From assembly GCF_025137375.1 (NCBI RefSeq), contig NZ_CP073720.1, positions 2,008,501 through 2,072,500 on the forward strand: a stretch of 64,000 bases of DNA, read 5' to 3'. The DNA comes from Dactylosporangium fulvum (GTDB taxonomy: Bacteria > Actinomycetota > Actinomycetes > Mycobacteriales > Micromonosporaceae). The notes under the pieces were generated by a model, which searched no databases, was not told the DNA's origin, and was given only the letters and a program-made list of their open reading frames with translations. Position 1 is the stretch's first letter, and each line of letters begins with the position of its first letter. Of the stretch, positions 54,977 to 64,000 are shown in pieces. Made by a program: the position numbers and the translations under genes.

Positions 54977-57121
54977 CTAGTTGCCCGTCGTGCTGCCGGT
55001 GATCTCGCCGACCTTGACGAGCGATGCGTGGGCAGCCGCGACCACGTTGTCGACCGTGAACCCGAACTGCTCGAACAGCACCGTGTGGGGGGCGCTGGCG
55101 CCGTAGTGCTCGATGCTGACCGCCTCACCGCATTCGCCGAGGTACCACTGCCAGGACATCGCGATCCCGGCCTCGACGCTGACCTTGGCCACCCTGCAGC
55201 CGGTCGGCAGCACATGCTGGCGGTACGCCAGGTCCTGCTCGAAGAACCACTCCACGCACGGCATGGAGACCACGCGCGTCGGCCGGCCCTCCTCCTCGAG
55301 CTTCTTCTGCGCCCCGATGGCCAGCTGAACCTCGGAGCCGGTGGCCACGATGATCACCTGAGGCTGTCCGTTGGACGCGTCCTTGAGGATGTAGCCGCCC
55401 TTGCTGACGTTGTCCGCCGAGGCGAACTCCGTGCGGTCGAGGACCGGCAGGTTCTGCCGGGTCAGCGCCAGTGCCACCGGCTGGTCCCGCCGCTCCAGCG
55501 CCGCCTTCCACGCCTGCGCCGTCTCGTTGGCGTCGGCGGGCCGGACCACGGCGAGGCCGGGGATCGCGCGCAGGGCCGACAGGTGCTCGATCGGCTGGTG
55601 GGTCGGGCCGTCCTCGCCGAGGCCGATCGAGTCGTGCGTCCACACGTAGACGACGGGCAGCTTCATCAGTGCGGCGAGCCGCACCGACGGGCGCATGTAG
55701 TCGGAGAAAACCAGGAACGTGCCGCCGTAGGGCCGGGTCGGCCCGTGCAGCTTGATGCCGTTGAGGATCGCGCCCATGCCGTGCTCGCGGATGCCGAAGT
55801 GCAGCGTCCGACCGTACTCATTGCCGGGGAACGTCTTCGTGGCGTGCTCGGACGGCAGGAAGGAAGGCTCGCCCTCCATCGTCGTGTTGTTGCTCTCCGC
55901 CAGGTCGGCCGAGCCGCCCCACAGCTCCGGCAGGACCGGCGCGAGCGCGGTGAGGGTGTCGCCGGACGCCTTGCGGGTCGCGATGCCCTTCTCGCTCGGC
56001 GGGAACTCCGGCAGCGCCTTCTCCCAGCCGGCCGGCAGCTGCCCGGAGTAGAGCCGGTCCAGCAGCGCGACGCGGTCGGCGTTGTTCTGCCGCCAGGCCT
56101 GGTACTTCTTCTCCCACTCATCGCGCACGGTGCGACCGCGCTCGATGGCGGCGCGGGTGTGCGTGAGGACCTCGTCGGCGACCTCGAACGACTTCTGCGG
56201 GTCGAAGCCGAGGACCTGCTTGGTGGCCGCGACCTCCTCGGCGCCGAGGGCCGAGCCGTGGATCTTGCCGGTGTTCTGCTTCTTCGGGGCGGGCCAGCCG
56301 ATGATCGTGCGCAGCGCGATGAACGACGGGCGGGACGTCTCGGCCCTGGCGGCCAGCAGCGCCGCGTGCAGCGCCTCGACGTCCTCGCGGTAGACACCGT
56401 CGCCGGCGTCGTGGCCCTTGCGCCAGTCGACGGTCTGCACGTGGAAGCCGTAGGCCTCGTAGCGCGCCGCCACGTCCTCACTCTTGGCGACCCGGGTGTC
56501 GTCCTCGATCGAGATCTCGTTGTCGTCGTAGATGACGACGAGGTTGCCCAGCTTCTGGTGGCCGGCGAGCGCGCTGACCTCGTGGCTGATGCCCTCTTCG
56601 ATGTCGCCGTCGGAGCAGATCACGTAGACGTAGTGGTCGAAGGGGCTCTCGCCGAACGACGGCTCCGGGTCGAAGAGGCCGCGCTCCCGGCGGGCGGCCA
56701 TCGCCATGCCCACCGCGTTGCCGATGCCCTGGCCGAGCGGCCCGGTCGTGGTCTCGACACCCGCCGTGTGGCCGTGCTCCGGGTGACCGGGGGTGAGCGA
56801 GCCCCACTGGCGCAGCGACCGCAGGTCGTCGAGGCTCAGGCCATAGCCGGCGAGGTAGAGCTGGATGTACAGCGTCAGGCTCGAGTGGCCGGCGGAGAGC
56901 ACGAACCGATCGCGGCCGATCCAGTCCGGATCGGTGGGGTCGTGCCTCATGACCTTCTGGAACAACAGGTACGCCGCCGGGGCCAGGCTCATCGCCGTTC
57001 CCGGATGGCCGTTGTTCGACTTCTCGACGGCGTCCATCGCCAGAACCCGAACCGTGTCAACCGCCCGCCGGTCGACATCGGACCAGGAAAGCTCGGGACC
57101 CTTGACCTCTTCTACGCTCAC
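54977..57121 (-). CDS. tkt: Transketolase
   Basis: 714 residues from GTG 57121. The thiamine-diphosphate site is [20 protein letters not shown] with [12 protein letters not shown]. Catalytic region [20 protein letters not shown] and [20 protein letters not shown]. First gene of the minus-strand pentose-phosphate operon; its promoter lies in the 57122-57528 gap. Confidence 0.97.
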   Translation of the reverse strand: MSVEEVKGPELSWSDVDRRAVDTVRVLAMDAVEKSNNGHPGTAMSLAPAAYLLFQKVMRHDPTDPDWIGRDRFVLSAGHSSLTLYIQLYLAGYGLSLDDLRSLRQWGSLTPGHPEHGHTAGVETTTGPLGQGIGNAVGMAMAARRERGLFDPEPSFGESPFDHYVYVICSDGDIEEGISHEVSALAGHQKLGNLVVIYDDNEISIEDDTRVAKSEDVAARYEAYGFHVQTVDWRKGHDAGDGVYREDVEALHAALLAARAETSRPSFIALRTIIGWPAPKKQNTGKIHGSALGAEEVAATKQVLGFDPQKSFEVADEVLTHTRAAIERGRTVRDEWEKKYQAWRQNNADRVALLDRLYSGQLPAGWEKALPEFPPSEKGIATRKASGDTLTALAPVLPELWGGSADLAESNNTTMEGEPSFLPSEHATKTFPGNEYGRTLHFGIREHGMGAILNGIKLHGPTRPYGGTFLVFSDYMRPSVRLAALMKLPVVYVWTHDSIGLGEDGPTHQPIEHLSALRAIPGLAVVRPADANETAQAWKAALERRDQPVALALTRQNLPVLDRTEFASADNVSKGGYILKDASNGQPQVIIVATGSEVQLAIGAQKKLEEEGRPTRVVSMPCVEWFFEQDLAYRQHVLPTGCRVAKVSVEAGIAMSWQWYLGECGEAVSIEHYGASAPHTVLFEQFGFTVDNVVAAAHASLVKVGEITGSTTGN

Positions 57122-57528
57122 GACGGTGCTGCTCCTGTCGAACGGCGAGGTTGCGTATTTCCTCGAAGGGTTATCAGGACGACCCTACCCACGATCGGGT
57201 ACTGCCACGCGCGGTCGACCATGTTTCGGACATCGGCGACTCTGCCTGCGGCAACGGTAGTCGATGGCCACCCGGGCCAGCAGTGGCGCACGTCTGCACG
57301 GATCCCCCGAAGCCGGTACGAACCTTGATCGGTTCTGCTGTGCGCGAAATCGATCGGCCACCCGGCGGGCCGGGGCGGGGCCGGTCGCCGCCGGTGCTTC
57401 GCCGGTGCTCAGCCGGGGGTCAAGGTCTGGCCTGCACACTTGCTGTTCTAGGATGCGAGAGCCTGCCGATCTCGGTCAGGTACCTCGCCAGGATTCCTTT
57501 GTCACACGCCGGAAGGTGGCTATCCAGC
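57122..57528. other. Divergent promoter region between tkt and ctaB
   Basis: 407 bp with no supported gene. It must contain promoters for both operons. A TTGCTG...TAGGAT pair near 57440-57452 is too closely spaced to be a standard promoter. ORF extensions of ctaB through this region lack similarity. Confidence 0.4.
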
Positions 57529-58518
57529 GTGACGCAGCTCGTCGACCGTGCTTCGGTCCCCCAGGGCGCGTCCGAGGCGGTCCGTCCCACGTCGGCAGCG
57601 GCCCTGGCCAGGGCACAGCAGGCGAAGGCGGCCGGTCGGCGCGCAAGTCTCTCCGCGGTCGTGAAGGCGTATGTCTCGCTCACCAAGCCGCGCATCATCG
57701 AGCTGCTGCTCGTCACCACCGTCCCGGCGATGCTGCTGGCCGAGCAGGGCCTGCCGTCGCTGTGGCTGATCCTGGTCGTCCTCGTCGGCGGCACGCTCGC
57801 GGCCGGCGCCGCCAACGCGCTGAACTGCTACATCGACCGCGACATCGACCAGGTGATGAAGCGCACGTCGCGCCGGCCCCTGGCGACGCACACCGTGTCG
57901 CCGCGCGCCGCGCTCGTGTTCGGCCTCACACTGGCCGCGCTGTCCACCGTGCTGATGGCGGTGTTCACCAACACGCTCGCCACGCTGCTGACGGTCGGCG
58001 CGATCGCCTACTACGACCTCGTCTACACGATGTGGCTCAAGCGCACGACGCCCGCCAACACCGTGTGGGGCGGCGCCTGCGGCGCGGCGCCGGTGCTGAT
58101 CGGCTGGGCCGCGGTCACCGGCGGGCTGTCCTGGCCGGCCTGGGTCATGTTCGCCGTGGTCTTCCTCTGGCAGCCGCCGCACTTCTACGCCCTGGCCATC
58201 AAGTTCAAGGACGACTACGCCCGCGCCGGCATCCCGATGCTGCCGGTCGTGGCGAGCATGCGCCGGGTCGGCGTGGAGACCGTCGTCTACAGCTGGCTCA
58301 CCGTGCTCGCCTCGGTGGCGCTGTGGCCGTTCGGCATGACCCCCGTCTACGGCGTTGTCGCCGTGTCCGTCGGCGTGCTGCTGCTGCGCGAGGCGCACAA
58401 GCTGCACGGCCGGGCCCGGCGGGGCGAGGCGCTCAAGCCGATGCGGCTGTTCCACTGGTCCACGACGTACCTGACGCTGCTGTTCGTGGCGATCGCGGTC
58501 GACGCGCTCATCCAGTGA
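57529..58518 (+). CDS. ctaB: Protoheme IX farnesyltransferase (heme O synthase)
   Basis: 329 residues from GTG 57529. About nine transmembrane helices. Prenyltransferase motifs are [40 protein letters not shown] and the second Asp-rich loop in [20 protein letters not shown]. It makes heme O for cytochrome oxidase. The first 50 residues are a cytosolic Ala/Arg-rich tail. Divergence from tkt is the standard actinobacterial order. Confidence 0.94.
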   Translation: MTQLVDRASVPQGASEAVRPTSAAALARAQQAKAAGRRASLSAVVKAYVSLTKPRIIELLLVTTVPAMLLAEQGLPSLWLILVVLVGGTLAAGAANALNCYIDRDIDQVMKRTSRRPLATHTVSPRAALVFGLTLAALSTVLMAVFTNTLATLLTVGAIAYYDLVYTMWLKRTTPANTVWGGACGAAPVLIGWAAVTGGLSWPAWVMFAVVFLWQPPHFYALAIKFKDDYARAGIPMLPVVASMRRVGVETVVYSWLTVLASVALWPFGMTPVYGVVAVSVGVLLLREAHKLHGRARRGEALKPMRLFHWSTTYLTLLFVAIAVDALIQ

Positions 58519-58530
58519 CCCGAGCCTGAT

Positions 58531-58574
58531 CCGGGGCCTGTGAAGGGCCCCGGAAGGGGCCTCTGACGAGGCCG
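58531..58574 (+). terminator. Double hairpin terminator of ctaB
   Basis: Two adjacent stems: CCGGGGCC/GGCCCCGG (58531-58553) and GGCCTC/GAGGCC (58558-58573), 12 bp after the stop. Confidence 0.75.
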
Positions 58575-58830
58575 GTAAAGCCGCCGGAAATACTGTCCTA
58601 AGCGAAAGTTAAGCCGGAAACGCCCGAATTTTTTGGCACATTCGTTCCGTGTCACCGGACGTGAGACATCTCTCGCCGAACGCATGGCACGGGCGCGTCG
58701 ATTATCCCGATTTAGCGGGACATCACCGGGCGAAACGCATCGCGGCCAGGCTAAACCCGTCCGTAACCACGATCACAACCCGCCCGCGGATCACCCACAG
58801 GTGTGCTCCCGCCCCTTTATCGTGGCCGTC

Positions 58831-59154
58831 ATGGCAGATGGTTCCGATACGACGATGACCCTGAGCCGCCCGGTGCCGGGCAGCCTGATCACCGGCATCA
58901 AGTCCTTCGCGGAGGACCACGGCGGCGCCAAGGCGGTCATCGAGTACGTCGGCCGGCGCGGTGCCCGCATCGTGCTCGTCGGGGAGGACGGCGTCTGGGG
59001 CGACCAGTTCGCCGAGGGCACGGACATCGCGCGCTCCGCCTGCGCGCAAGCCGGGGTCAAGATCGAAAACGCCTGGGAGCGCGAGCTCCTCGAGCAGATG
59101 CGGCCGAGCAACGACCTCTGGCGCTCGATGGGGCGGCGAACCCTCTCCCGCTAG
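58831..59154 (+). CDS. Hypothetical protein, 107 aa
   Basis: ATG 58831 gives MADGSDTTMTLSRPVPGSLI, then KSFAEDHGGAKAVIEYVGRR and GARIVLVGEDGVWGDQFAEG. The protein ends MRPSNDLWRSMGRRTLSR. Clean coding bias. No named domain is recognised. It is followed after 18 bp by the ATP-grasp gene and may share a transcript. Confidence 0.75.
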   Translation: MADGSDTTMTLSRPVPGSLITGIKSFAEDHGGAKAVIEYVGRRGARIVLVGEDGVWGDQFAEGTDIARSACAQAGVKIENAWERELLEQMRPSNDLWRSMGRRTLSR

Positions 59155-59172
59155 GGTGCGTATCCTCGCTCA

Positions 59173-60069
59173 GTGCGCGCCGATCTTTCCAACACCTCCG
59201 CGACCCGGGCCGCCGCCCGGGTCGCTCTCGTTACCTGCGGCGAACTGCCCGACCTCGACCCCGACGACCAGCCGCTGATCCCCGCGCTGGCCGCCCGTGG
59301 CGTCGCTGCGGAGCCGGTCGTGTGGGACACGCAGGTCGACTGGTCCGCCTTCGACCTGGCCGTCGTCCGCAGCACGTGGGACTACGCCAAGCGACGCGAC
59401 GAGTTCGTCGCCTGGGTCGACCGGGTGCCACGCCTGGCCAACCCCGGTGACGTCATCGCCTGGAACACCGACAAGCGCTACCTGCGTGAGCTGGCGGACA
59501 AGGGCATCCCTATCGTGCCGACCACGTGGGTCGAGCCCGGCGACGCCTGGAAGCCCGGCGCTGACGGCGAGATCGTGGTCAAGCCCGCCGTCAGCGCGGG
59601 CAGCGTCGACACCGGTCGCTACGACCTGGCGACCCAGGGGCAGCTCGCGGCCGAGCACGTAGCGCGGCTCCAGCGGTCCGGTCGGACCGTGATGGTTCAG
59701 CCCTACCTCGCCGACATCGACACCGCCGGGGAGACGGCACTGCTCTACTTCGACGGCGAGTTCAGCCACGCCATCCGCAAGGGCGCCATCCTCACCGGGC
59801 CAGACGAGGGCGTCGAAGGGCTGTACCAAGTCGAGGAGATCACGCCGCGGACCCCCTCGGCGGCAGAACTCGCGCTCGGCGCACGTGTGCTCGAGACGCT
59901 GCCGGTGCCGGCCCGCGAGTTGCTGTACGCCCGGATCGACCTCCTGCCGGCGCCCGGTGGCGACCCGGTGGTCATCGAGGTCGAGCTGACCGAGCCGTCG
60001 CTGTTCCTCGGCACCGCCGACGGCGCACTCGACCGGCTCGTCGCGGCGATCGGACGGCGCCTGTCGTGA
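59173..60069 (+). CDS. ATP-grasp-domain protein
   Basis: 298 residues from GTG 59173. Pre-ATP-grasp fold: RVALVTCGELPDLDPDDQPL, then LAVVRSTWDYAKRRDEFVAW. ATP-grasp core: NTDKRYLRELADKGIPIVPT, EIVVKPAVSAGSVDTGRYDL, VMVQPYLADI and the metal-binding end VVIEVELTEPSLFLGTADGA. The family ligates a carboxylate to an amine or thiol; the substrate is unknown. It overlaps uppP by four bases. Confidence 0.86.
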   Translation: MRADLSNTSATRAAARVALVTCGELPDLDPDDQPLIPALAARGVAAEPVVWDTQVDWSAFDLAVVRSTWDYAKRRDEFVAWVDRVPRLANPGDVIAWNTDKRYLRELADKGIPIVPTTWVEPGDAWKPGADGEIVVKPAVSAGSVDTGRYDLATQGQLAAEHVARLQRSGRTVMVQPYLADIDTAGETALLYFDGEFSHAIRKGAILTGPDEGVEGLYQVEEITPRTPSAAELALGARVLETLPVPARELLYARIDLLPAPGGDPVVIEVELTEPSLFLGTADGALDRLVAAIGRRLS

Positions 60070-60899
60070 ACATCTTCGAAGCGATCCTGCTCGGCGCCGT
60101 CGAGGGGCTCACCGAGTTCCTGCCGATCTCCAGCACCGGCCACCTGACGATCCTCGAGAAGCTCCTCGGCTACCGGATCGACGACCCCGACGTGACCGCG
60201 TTCACCGCGATCATCCAGAGCGGCGCCGTCCTCGCCACCACGATCTACCTGCGCCGGGACATCGCCCGGATCGTGCCCGCGTTCCTGCGCGGCCTGTTCA
60301 GCAAGGCGCGCCGCGACCGGGACTACCGGTTCGGCTGGATGGTGATCATCGGCTCCATCCCGATCGCGGTCGTCGGCCTGCTCTTCAAGGACCAGATCGA
60401 GACCACGCTGCGCAGCCTCTGGTTCGTCGGCAGCGCACTCATCCTCTGGTCCGGCGTCATGTGGTTCGCCGACCGCGCCGCCACCCAGCAGCGCCACGAG
60501 CAGGACGTCACCTGGAAAGACACGTTGATCATCGGTACCGCGCAGGCGCTCGCCCTGATCCCCGGCGTCTCCCGGTCGGGCGCCACGATGTCCGCCGGCC
60601 TGCTGCGGGACTTCGACCGTGTCACGGTGACCCGGCTGTCGTTCTTCCTGTCCATCCCGGCCCTCCTGGCGGCCACCGTGCTCCAGGTCGCCGACGAGTA
60701 CGACAACATCAGCACCGGTGTCGGCTGGCCGGCCACCATCACCGCGACGGTGGTCAGCGGTGTCGTCGGCTACCTGGCGGTCGCCTGGCTGCTGAAGTTC
60801 GTCGCGCGGCACACGTACACCGTCTTCATCTGGTACCGCGTGATCCTCGGCACGATCGTCCTGCTGCTCGTCGGCACCGGGGCCATCGAGGCCACCTGA
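60066..60899 (+). CDS. uppP: Undecaprenyl-diphosphatase
   Basis: 277 residues from GTG 60066. Both BacA motifs are intact: LLGAVEGLTEFLPISSTGHL and LIPGVSRSGATMSAGLLRDF. About eight transmembrane helices. It recycles the lipid carrier for peptidoglycan and confers bacitracin tolerance. It is coupled to the ATP-grasp gene. Confidence 0.95.
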   Translation: MNIFEAILLGAVEGLTEFLPISSTGHLTILEKLLGYRIDDPDVTAFTAIIQSGAVLATTIYLRRDIARIVPAFLRGLFSKARRDRDYRFGWMVIIGSIPIAVVGLLFKDQIETTLRSLWFVGSALILWSGVMWFADRAATQQRHEQDVTWKDTLIIGTAQALALIPGVSRSGATMSAGLLRDFDRVTVTRLSFFLSIPALLAATVLQVADEYDNISTGVGWPATITATVVSGVVGYLAVAWLLKFVARHTYTVFIWYRVILGTIVLLLVGTGAIEAT

Positions 60900-60915
60900 T
60901 CCTCAGGAAGACGCG

Positions 60916-60960
60916 GGCCGTGCCGATGAACGGAGCGTGAAGCGGCGCATCGGCACGGCC
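60916..60960 (+). promoter_or_regulatory. Perfect hairpin that loops out the RBS and GTG start of the next gene
   Basis: 13-bp perfect stem (60916-60928 with 60948-60960) around a 19-nt loop. The loop contains CGGAG and the GTG start of the lipoprotein gene at 60937. It also begins 17 bp after the uppP stop, so it could double as an attenuator or terminator. Confidence 0.55.
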
Positions 60961-61569
60961 TTCGTGATCGCGGCCGCGATGCTGGCCGGGGTCGCCGGCT
61001 GCGGAGTGCTGCCCGGTGTCGGCGGCTCCTCGGGCTCCTCGGGGTCGTCCGGAAGCACCGGCACCGGCAAGGTGCTCGACCTGCCGCAGAAGACGGTGTA
61101 CTCCAGGGGCGACACCGTCGACCCGTCCGCCGGCATCACGACCGGCCCGCCGGTCCGCGGCCCGATCGCGTCCATCTCACCGTTCTCGACCGTCACCCCG
61201 GCCCGCCCGGCGCCGAGCCTCAGCCCCACCGAGTGCACCGGCATGGTCCGCCAGGGCGTCATCAACGGCCTCGACGTGACGCCGGGCACCACGTCGGCGA
61301 CGGTGACCTGGTGGAACATCGGCGACCCGGCCATCACCGAGTACCAGCTGACGGCCGTGTCGCAGGACCTCTACCGGGGCCCGCAGCCCGCCTGGACCTG
61401 GCAGTCGGTGCCGCCCGGCAAGGGCTGCACGCGGGTGTCGGCCACGGTGACCGGCCTGTCCTCCCAGGTGCCGTACGTCTTCGTGCTGCACGCGCTGCTG
61501 AAGAAGTACGAGACGCTGCCGCCGATCGCGCCCGAGGTGGCCCGCAGCGAGTCCGTCCGCATGCTCTAG
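60937..61569 (+). CDS. Lipoprotein with a fibronectin type III-like domain
   Basis: 210 residues from GTG 60937. The lipobox signal is RIGTAFVIAAAMLAGVAGC. A Gly/Ser linker precedes a proline-rich region, and then an Fn3-like fold occupies about 105-200 (GLDVTPGTTSATVTWWNIGD, ITEYQLTAVSQDLYRGPQPA, ATVTGLSSQVPYVFVLHALL). It is probably an exported surface protein of unknown role. Translation may be shaped by the hairpin around its start. Confidence 0.78.
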   Translation: MKRRIGTAFVIAAAMLAGVAGCGVLPGVGGSSGSSGSSGSTGTGKVLDLPQKTVYSRGDTVDPSAGITTGPPVRGPIASISPFSTVTPARPAPSLSPTECTGMVRQGVINGLDVTPGTTSATVTWWNIGDPAITEYQLTAVSQDLYRGPQPAWTWQSVPPGKGCTRVSATVTGLSSQVPYVFVLHALLKKYETLPPIAPEVARSESVRML

Positions 61570-61627
61570 CCCTGCCCCCGGGCTCAGCCGGCGGCGGTGA
61601 TCATGCCGATACCTTTAGGCTCGCAGG

Positions 61628-62356
61628 ATGGTCTGGCTTCCCGCACCGCACGGCACCGCCGCCCCGGCGGTGGTCGAGCCGCCGCTGCTGACGTATTACG
61701 ACGACAGGACCGGTGAACGCACCGAACTGTCCGCCACCGACCTCGGCGGCTGGGCCGCCCGCGCCGCCGGCCTGCTGCACGAGAGCTGCGGCCTCGGCGC
61801 CGGTTCCCGCGCGGCGGTGCTCCTGCCGCCGCACTGGCTCACCGCCGCGGCGCTGCTGGGCGCCTGGTCGATCGGCGTGGAGGTGTCGTTCCAGCTATGG
61901 GCGACGGCCGGCCTGCCGCCGGTGGGCCTCGGCGCGGGCGGCCCGTTCGACGTCAGTTTCGTGGCGCAGGAGCGGGTCGGCTCGTGGCTGGAGGAGATCC
62001 CGGAGGCCACGCACCGGTTCGTCCTGGGCGAGGCGGAGGGCTATCGCTCGCTGGAGCCGGCGCTGCTCGAGCATTCGTCGTCCCTTCCGCCGTATGCGCG
62101 GGTCCGCCGGACGGATGCCGCAAGCGTGGACGGCACGACGTACGGTGAGTGGGGCAGCCTGGCGCAGGCCCTGGCGTCGGAGATCGGCCTCCGTCCGGGT
62201 GACCGGCTCCTGATCGACGCGGCCGAGCACGAGCACCCGGTGAAGTGGCTGCTGGCTCCGCTGTCCACGGGTGCGACGGTGGTGCTGTGCGCCAATCTGG
62301 ACCGCTCGCTGCTGGACGGGCGCGTCGCGGAGGAGTCGGTGACGAGGGTCCTCTGA
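61628..62356 (+). CDS. TIGR03089-family protein
   Basis: 242 residues from ATG 61628. It matches the N-terminal part of acyl-adenylate-forming enzymes without the catalytic core: LLTYYDDRTGERTELSATDL, AARAAGLLHESCGLGAGSRA, AAVLLPPHWLTAAALLGAW. The family is confined to actinobacteria and has no known function. The end (CANLDRSLLDGRVAEESVTR) fits a complete member. Confidence 0.85.
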   Translation: MVWLPAPHGTAAPAVVEPPLLTYYDDRTGERTELSATDLGGWAARAAGLLHESCGLGAGSRAAVLLPPHWLTAAALLGAWSIGVEVSFQLWATAGLPPVGLGAGGPFDVSFVAQERVGSWLEEIPEATHRFVLGEAEGYRSLEPALLEHSSSLPPYARVRRTDAASVDGTTYGEWGSLAQALASEIGLRPGDRLLIDAAEHEHPVKWLLAPLSTGATVVLCANLDRSLLDGRVAEESVTRVL

Positions 62357-62447
62357 CGGGCTCACGTTTCGGGGCTGTCGGCCGGACGGGTTGGTTCGAC
62401 CTGGGCGCGAGCTGCCGGTCGTTTCGGGGAGCCGGCCCAGCTGGTGG

Positions 62448-62553
62448 GGACATTTCGGGCATCTTGGTGCATCGACAGTCGTACATGTGGCAGGTTGTCC
62501 ATGATCCCGAAGGCTTGGTGCTGTCCACGCAGCACCAAGTCTTCAGGATCATG
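62448..62553. repeat. Dispersed palindromic element, copy 3
   Basis: Arms 62500-62523 and 62530-62553 pair over 22 of 24 bases (core CATGATCCCGAAG, then CTTGGTGCTG) around TCCACG. The left flank from 62448 (GGACATTTC, CATC, GGTGCATCGA) matches copy 2 at 48068. Confidence 0.82.
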
Positions 62554-62554
62554 A

Positions 62555-63462
<908 letters not shown>

Positions 63463-63678
63463 TGCAGAAGAGTTGCACACGGTAGATCGGTCGCCCTAGG
63501 GAGTGCAGATGAATTTACAACCTGGCAATGAAATCAAGGTCAGGGGGATTTCCTTTTTCGCCTGACGAGTTGCACACTGCGAGCTTCGAGTGAGAACAGG
63601 TCGCCACGGTGCCCAGCCGGTCCGGGCGGCGGCCTCGTCCCGGTCCGGGGTGTAGCTCACGGCCGTACGGTACGTGGC

Positions 63679-64000
63679 ATGACATCGTTCATCCGCAATG
63701 TCGCGTTCGACAGCCCCGACCCGTATGCGCTCGCCGAGTTCTGGAGCGGCGTGGTCGGCCACCCGGTCCACCCCGAGTGCGCGCCCGGTGACGAGGAGGT
63801 CGTCATCGAGCCGCCCGGCGGGCCGTGCCTCTACTTCCAGGCGGTCCCCGAGCCCAAGGTGGTCAAGAACCGGGTGCACGTGTGCCTCCGGCCCGCCGAG
63901 GGCGGCCGCGACGCCGAGGTGGAGCGGCTCCTGGGGCTCGGCGCCACGCTCGCCGCCGACCATCGCCGGCCGGACGGCACCGGCTGGGTGGTGCTCCACG
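63679..64000 (+). CDS. VOC-superfamily protein (cut by window end)
   Basis: ATG 63679 gives MTSFIRNVAFDSPDPYALAE, then FWSGVVGHPVHPECAPGDEE, PCLYFQAVPEPKVVKNRVHV and LLGLGATLAADHRRPDGTGW. This is the common actinobacterial glyoxalase-like type with FWS and KNRVH motifs. The last part is beyond the window. Substrate unknown. Confidence 0.85.
   Translation, partial: MTSFIRNVAFDSPDPYALAEFWSGVVGHPVHPECAPGDEEVVIEPPGGPCLYFQAVPEPKVVKNRVHVCLRPAEGGRDAEVERLLGLGATLAADHRRPDGTGWVVLH

Noticed and set aside
63510..63566. 18-codon ORF MNLQPGNEIKVRGISFFA in an AT-richer pocket
   Set aside because: No good RBS, no neighbours and no recognisable features. More likely promoter-region sequence of the divergent genes.

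Overview
The window is a high-GC chromosome segment from an actinomycete, most likely a Micromonosporaceae member. The evidence is RbpA, WhiA, a mycothiol-dependent enzyme family, an ECF41 sigma factor, heavy GTG start use, and two conserved actinobacterial blocks: uvrA-Rieske-Rieske-uvrC-rapZ-yvcK-whiA-gap-pgk-tpiA, and secG-rbpA-pgl-opcA-zwf-pgi-tal-tkt-ctaB. The family assignment is inferred from gene order, not from a database search.

Layout. 1-18.9 kb holds mixed stress, envelope and catabolic genes: ohr/ohrR, an ECF41 sigma factor translationally coupled to its carboxymuconolactone-decarboxylase-like partner, a cation/proton antiporter, a TRIC-type channel, lipoproteins, an NlpC/P60 hydrolase, a YbaK-type editing protein, an F420-type oxidoreductase, an alpha-amylase-family enzyme, a single-gene GmrSD-type restriction protein with a probable RAMA reader domain, an orphan P450 and an epimerase. 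19-28.9 kb is an accessory island. It carries a DUF4236 protein, a serine-recombinase tail, an Rpn/DUF4351-type tail, a MazEF-like pair, NUDIX, a glycosyltransferase-acyltransferase fusion, ung, a DUF4143 ATPase and a VapBC pair with a broken toxin. The island also contains three displaced pieces of the 3' half of an MBL-fold hydrolase gene whose intact copy lies at 28321-28917. 28.9-46.8 kb returns to core genes: rsgA, nucleotide excision repair, cell-wall and sporulation regulators, lower glycolysis, a peptide-binding lipoprotein, secG and rbpA. 46.8-48.9 kb is a non-coding, repeat-rich insertion with transposase remnants, minisatellites and palindromes. 48.9-58.5 kb is the minus-strand oxidative and non-oxidative pentose-phosphate operon with ctaB divergent. 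58.5-64 kb holds ATP-grasp, uppP, a lipoprotein and a TIGR03089 protein, then a second repeat/palindrome patch that adjoins a decayed pobA fragment, and a VOC gene cut by the window end.

How the genes work together. Gap, Pgk and TpiA cover lower glycolysis. Zwf, OpcA, Pgl, Pgi, Tal and Tkt form one NADPH-producing unit in which most genes overlap or nearly touch. RapZ, YvcK and WhiA link carbon status, envelope synthesis and development. UvrA and UvrC supply excision repair.

Most unusual points: (1) serial displaced 3' ends of the MBL-fold gene, each followed by a small cargo module (vapBC, DUF4143 ATPase), which points to a repeatedly used insertion site; (2) a dispersed family of long palindromes, three copies, each in a repeat-rich patch; (3) the GmrSD-RAMA protein; (4) in-frame 78-bp tandem expansion inside a transposase remnant.
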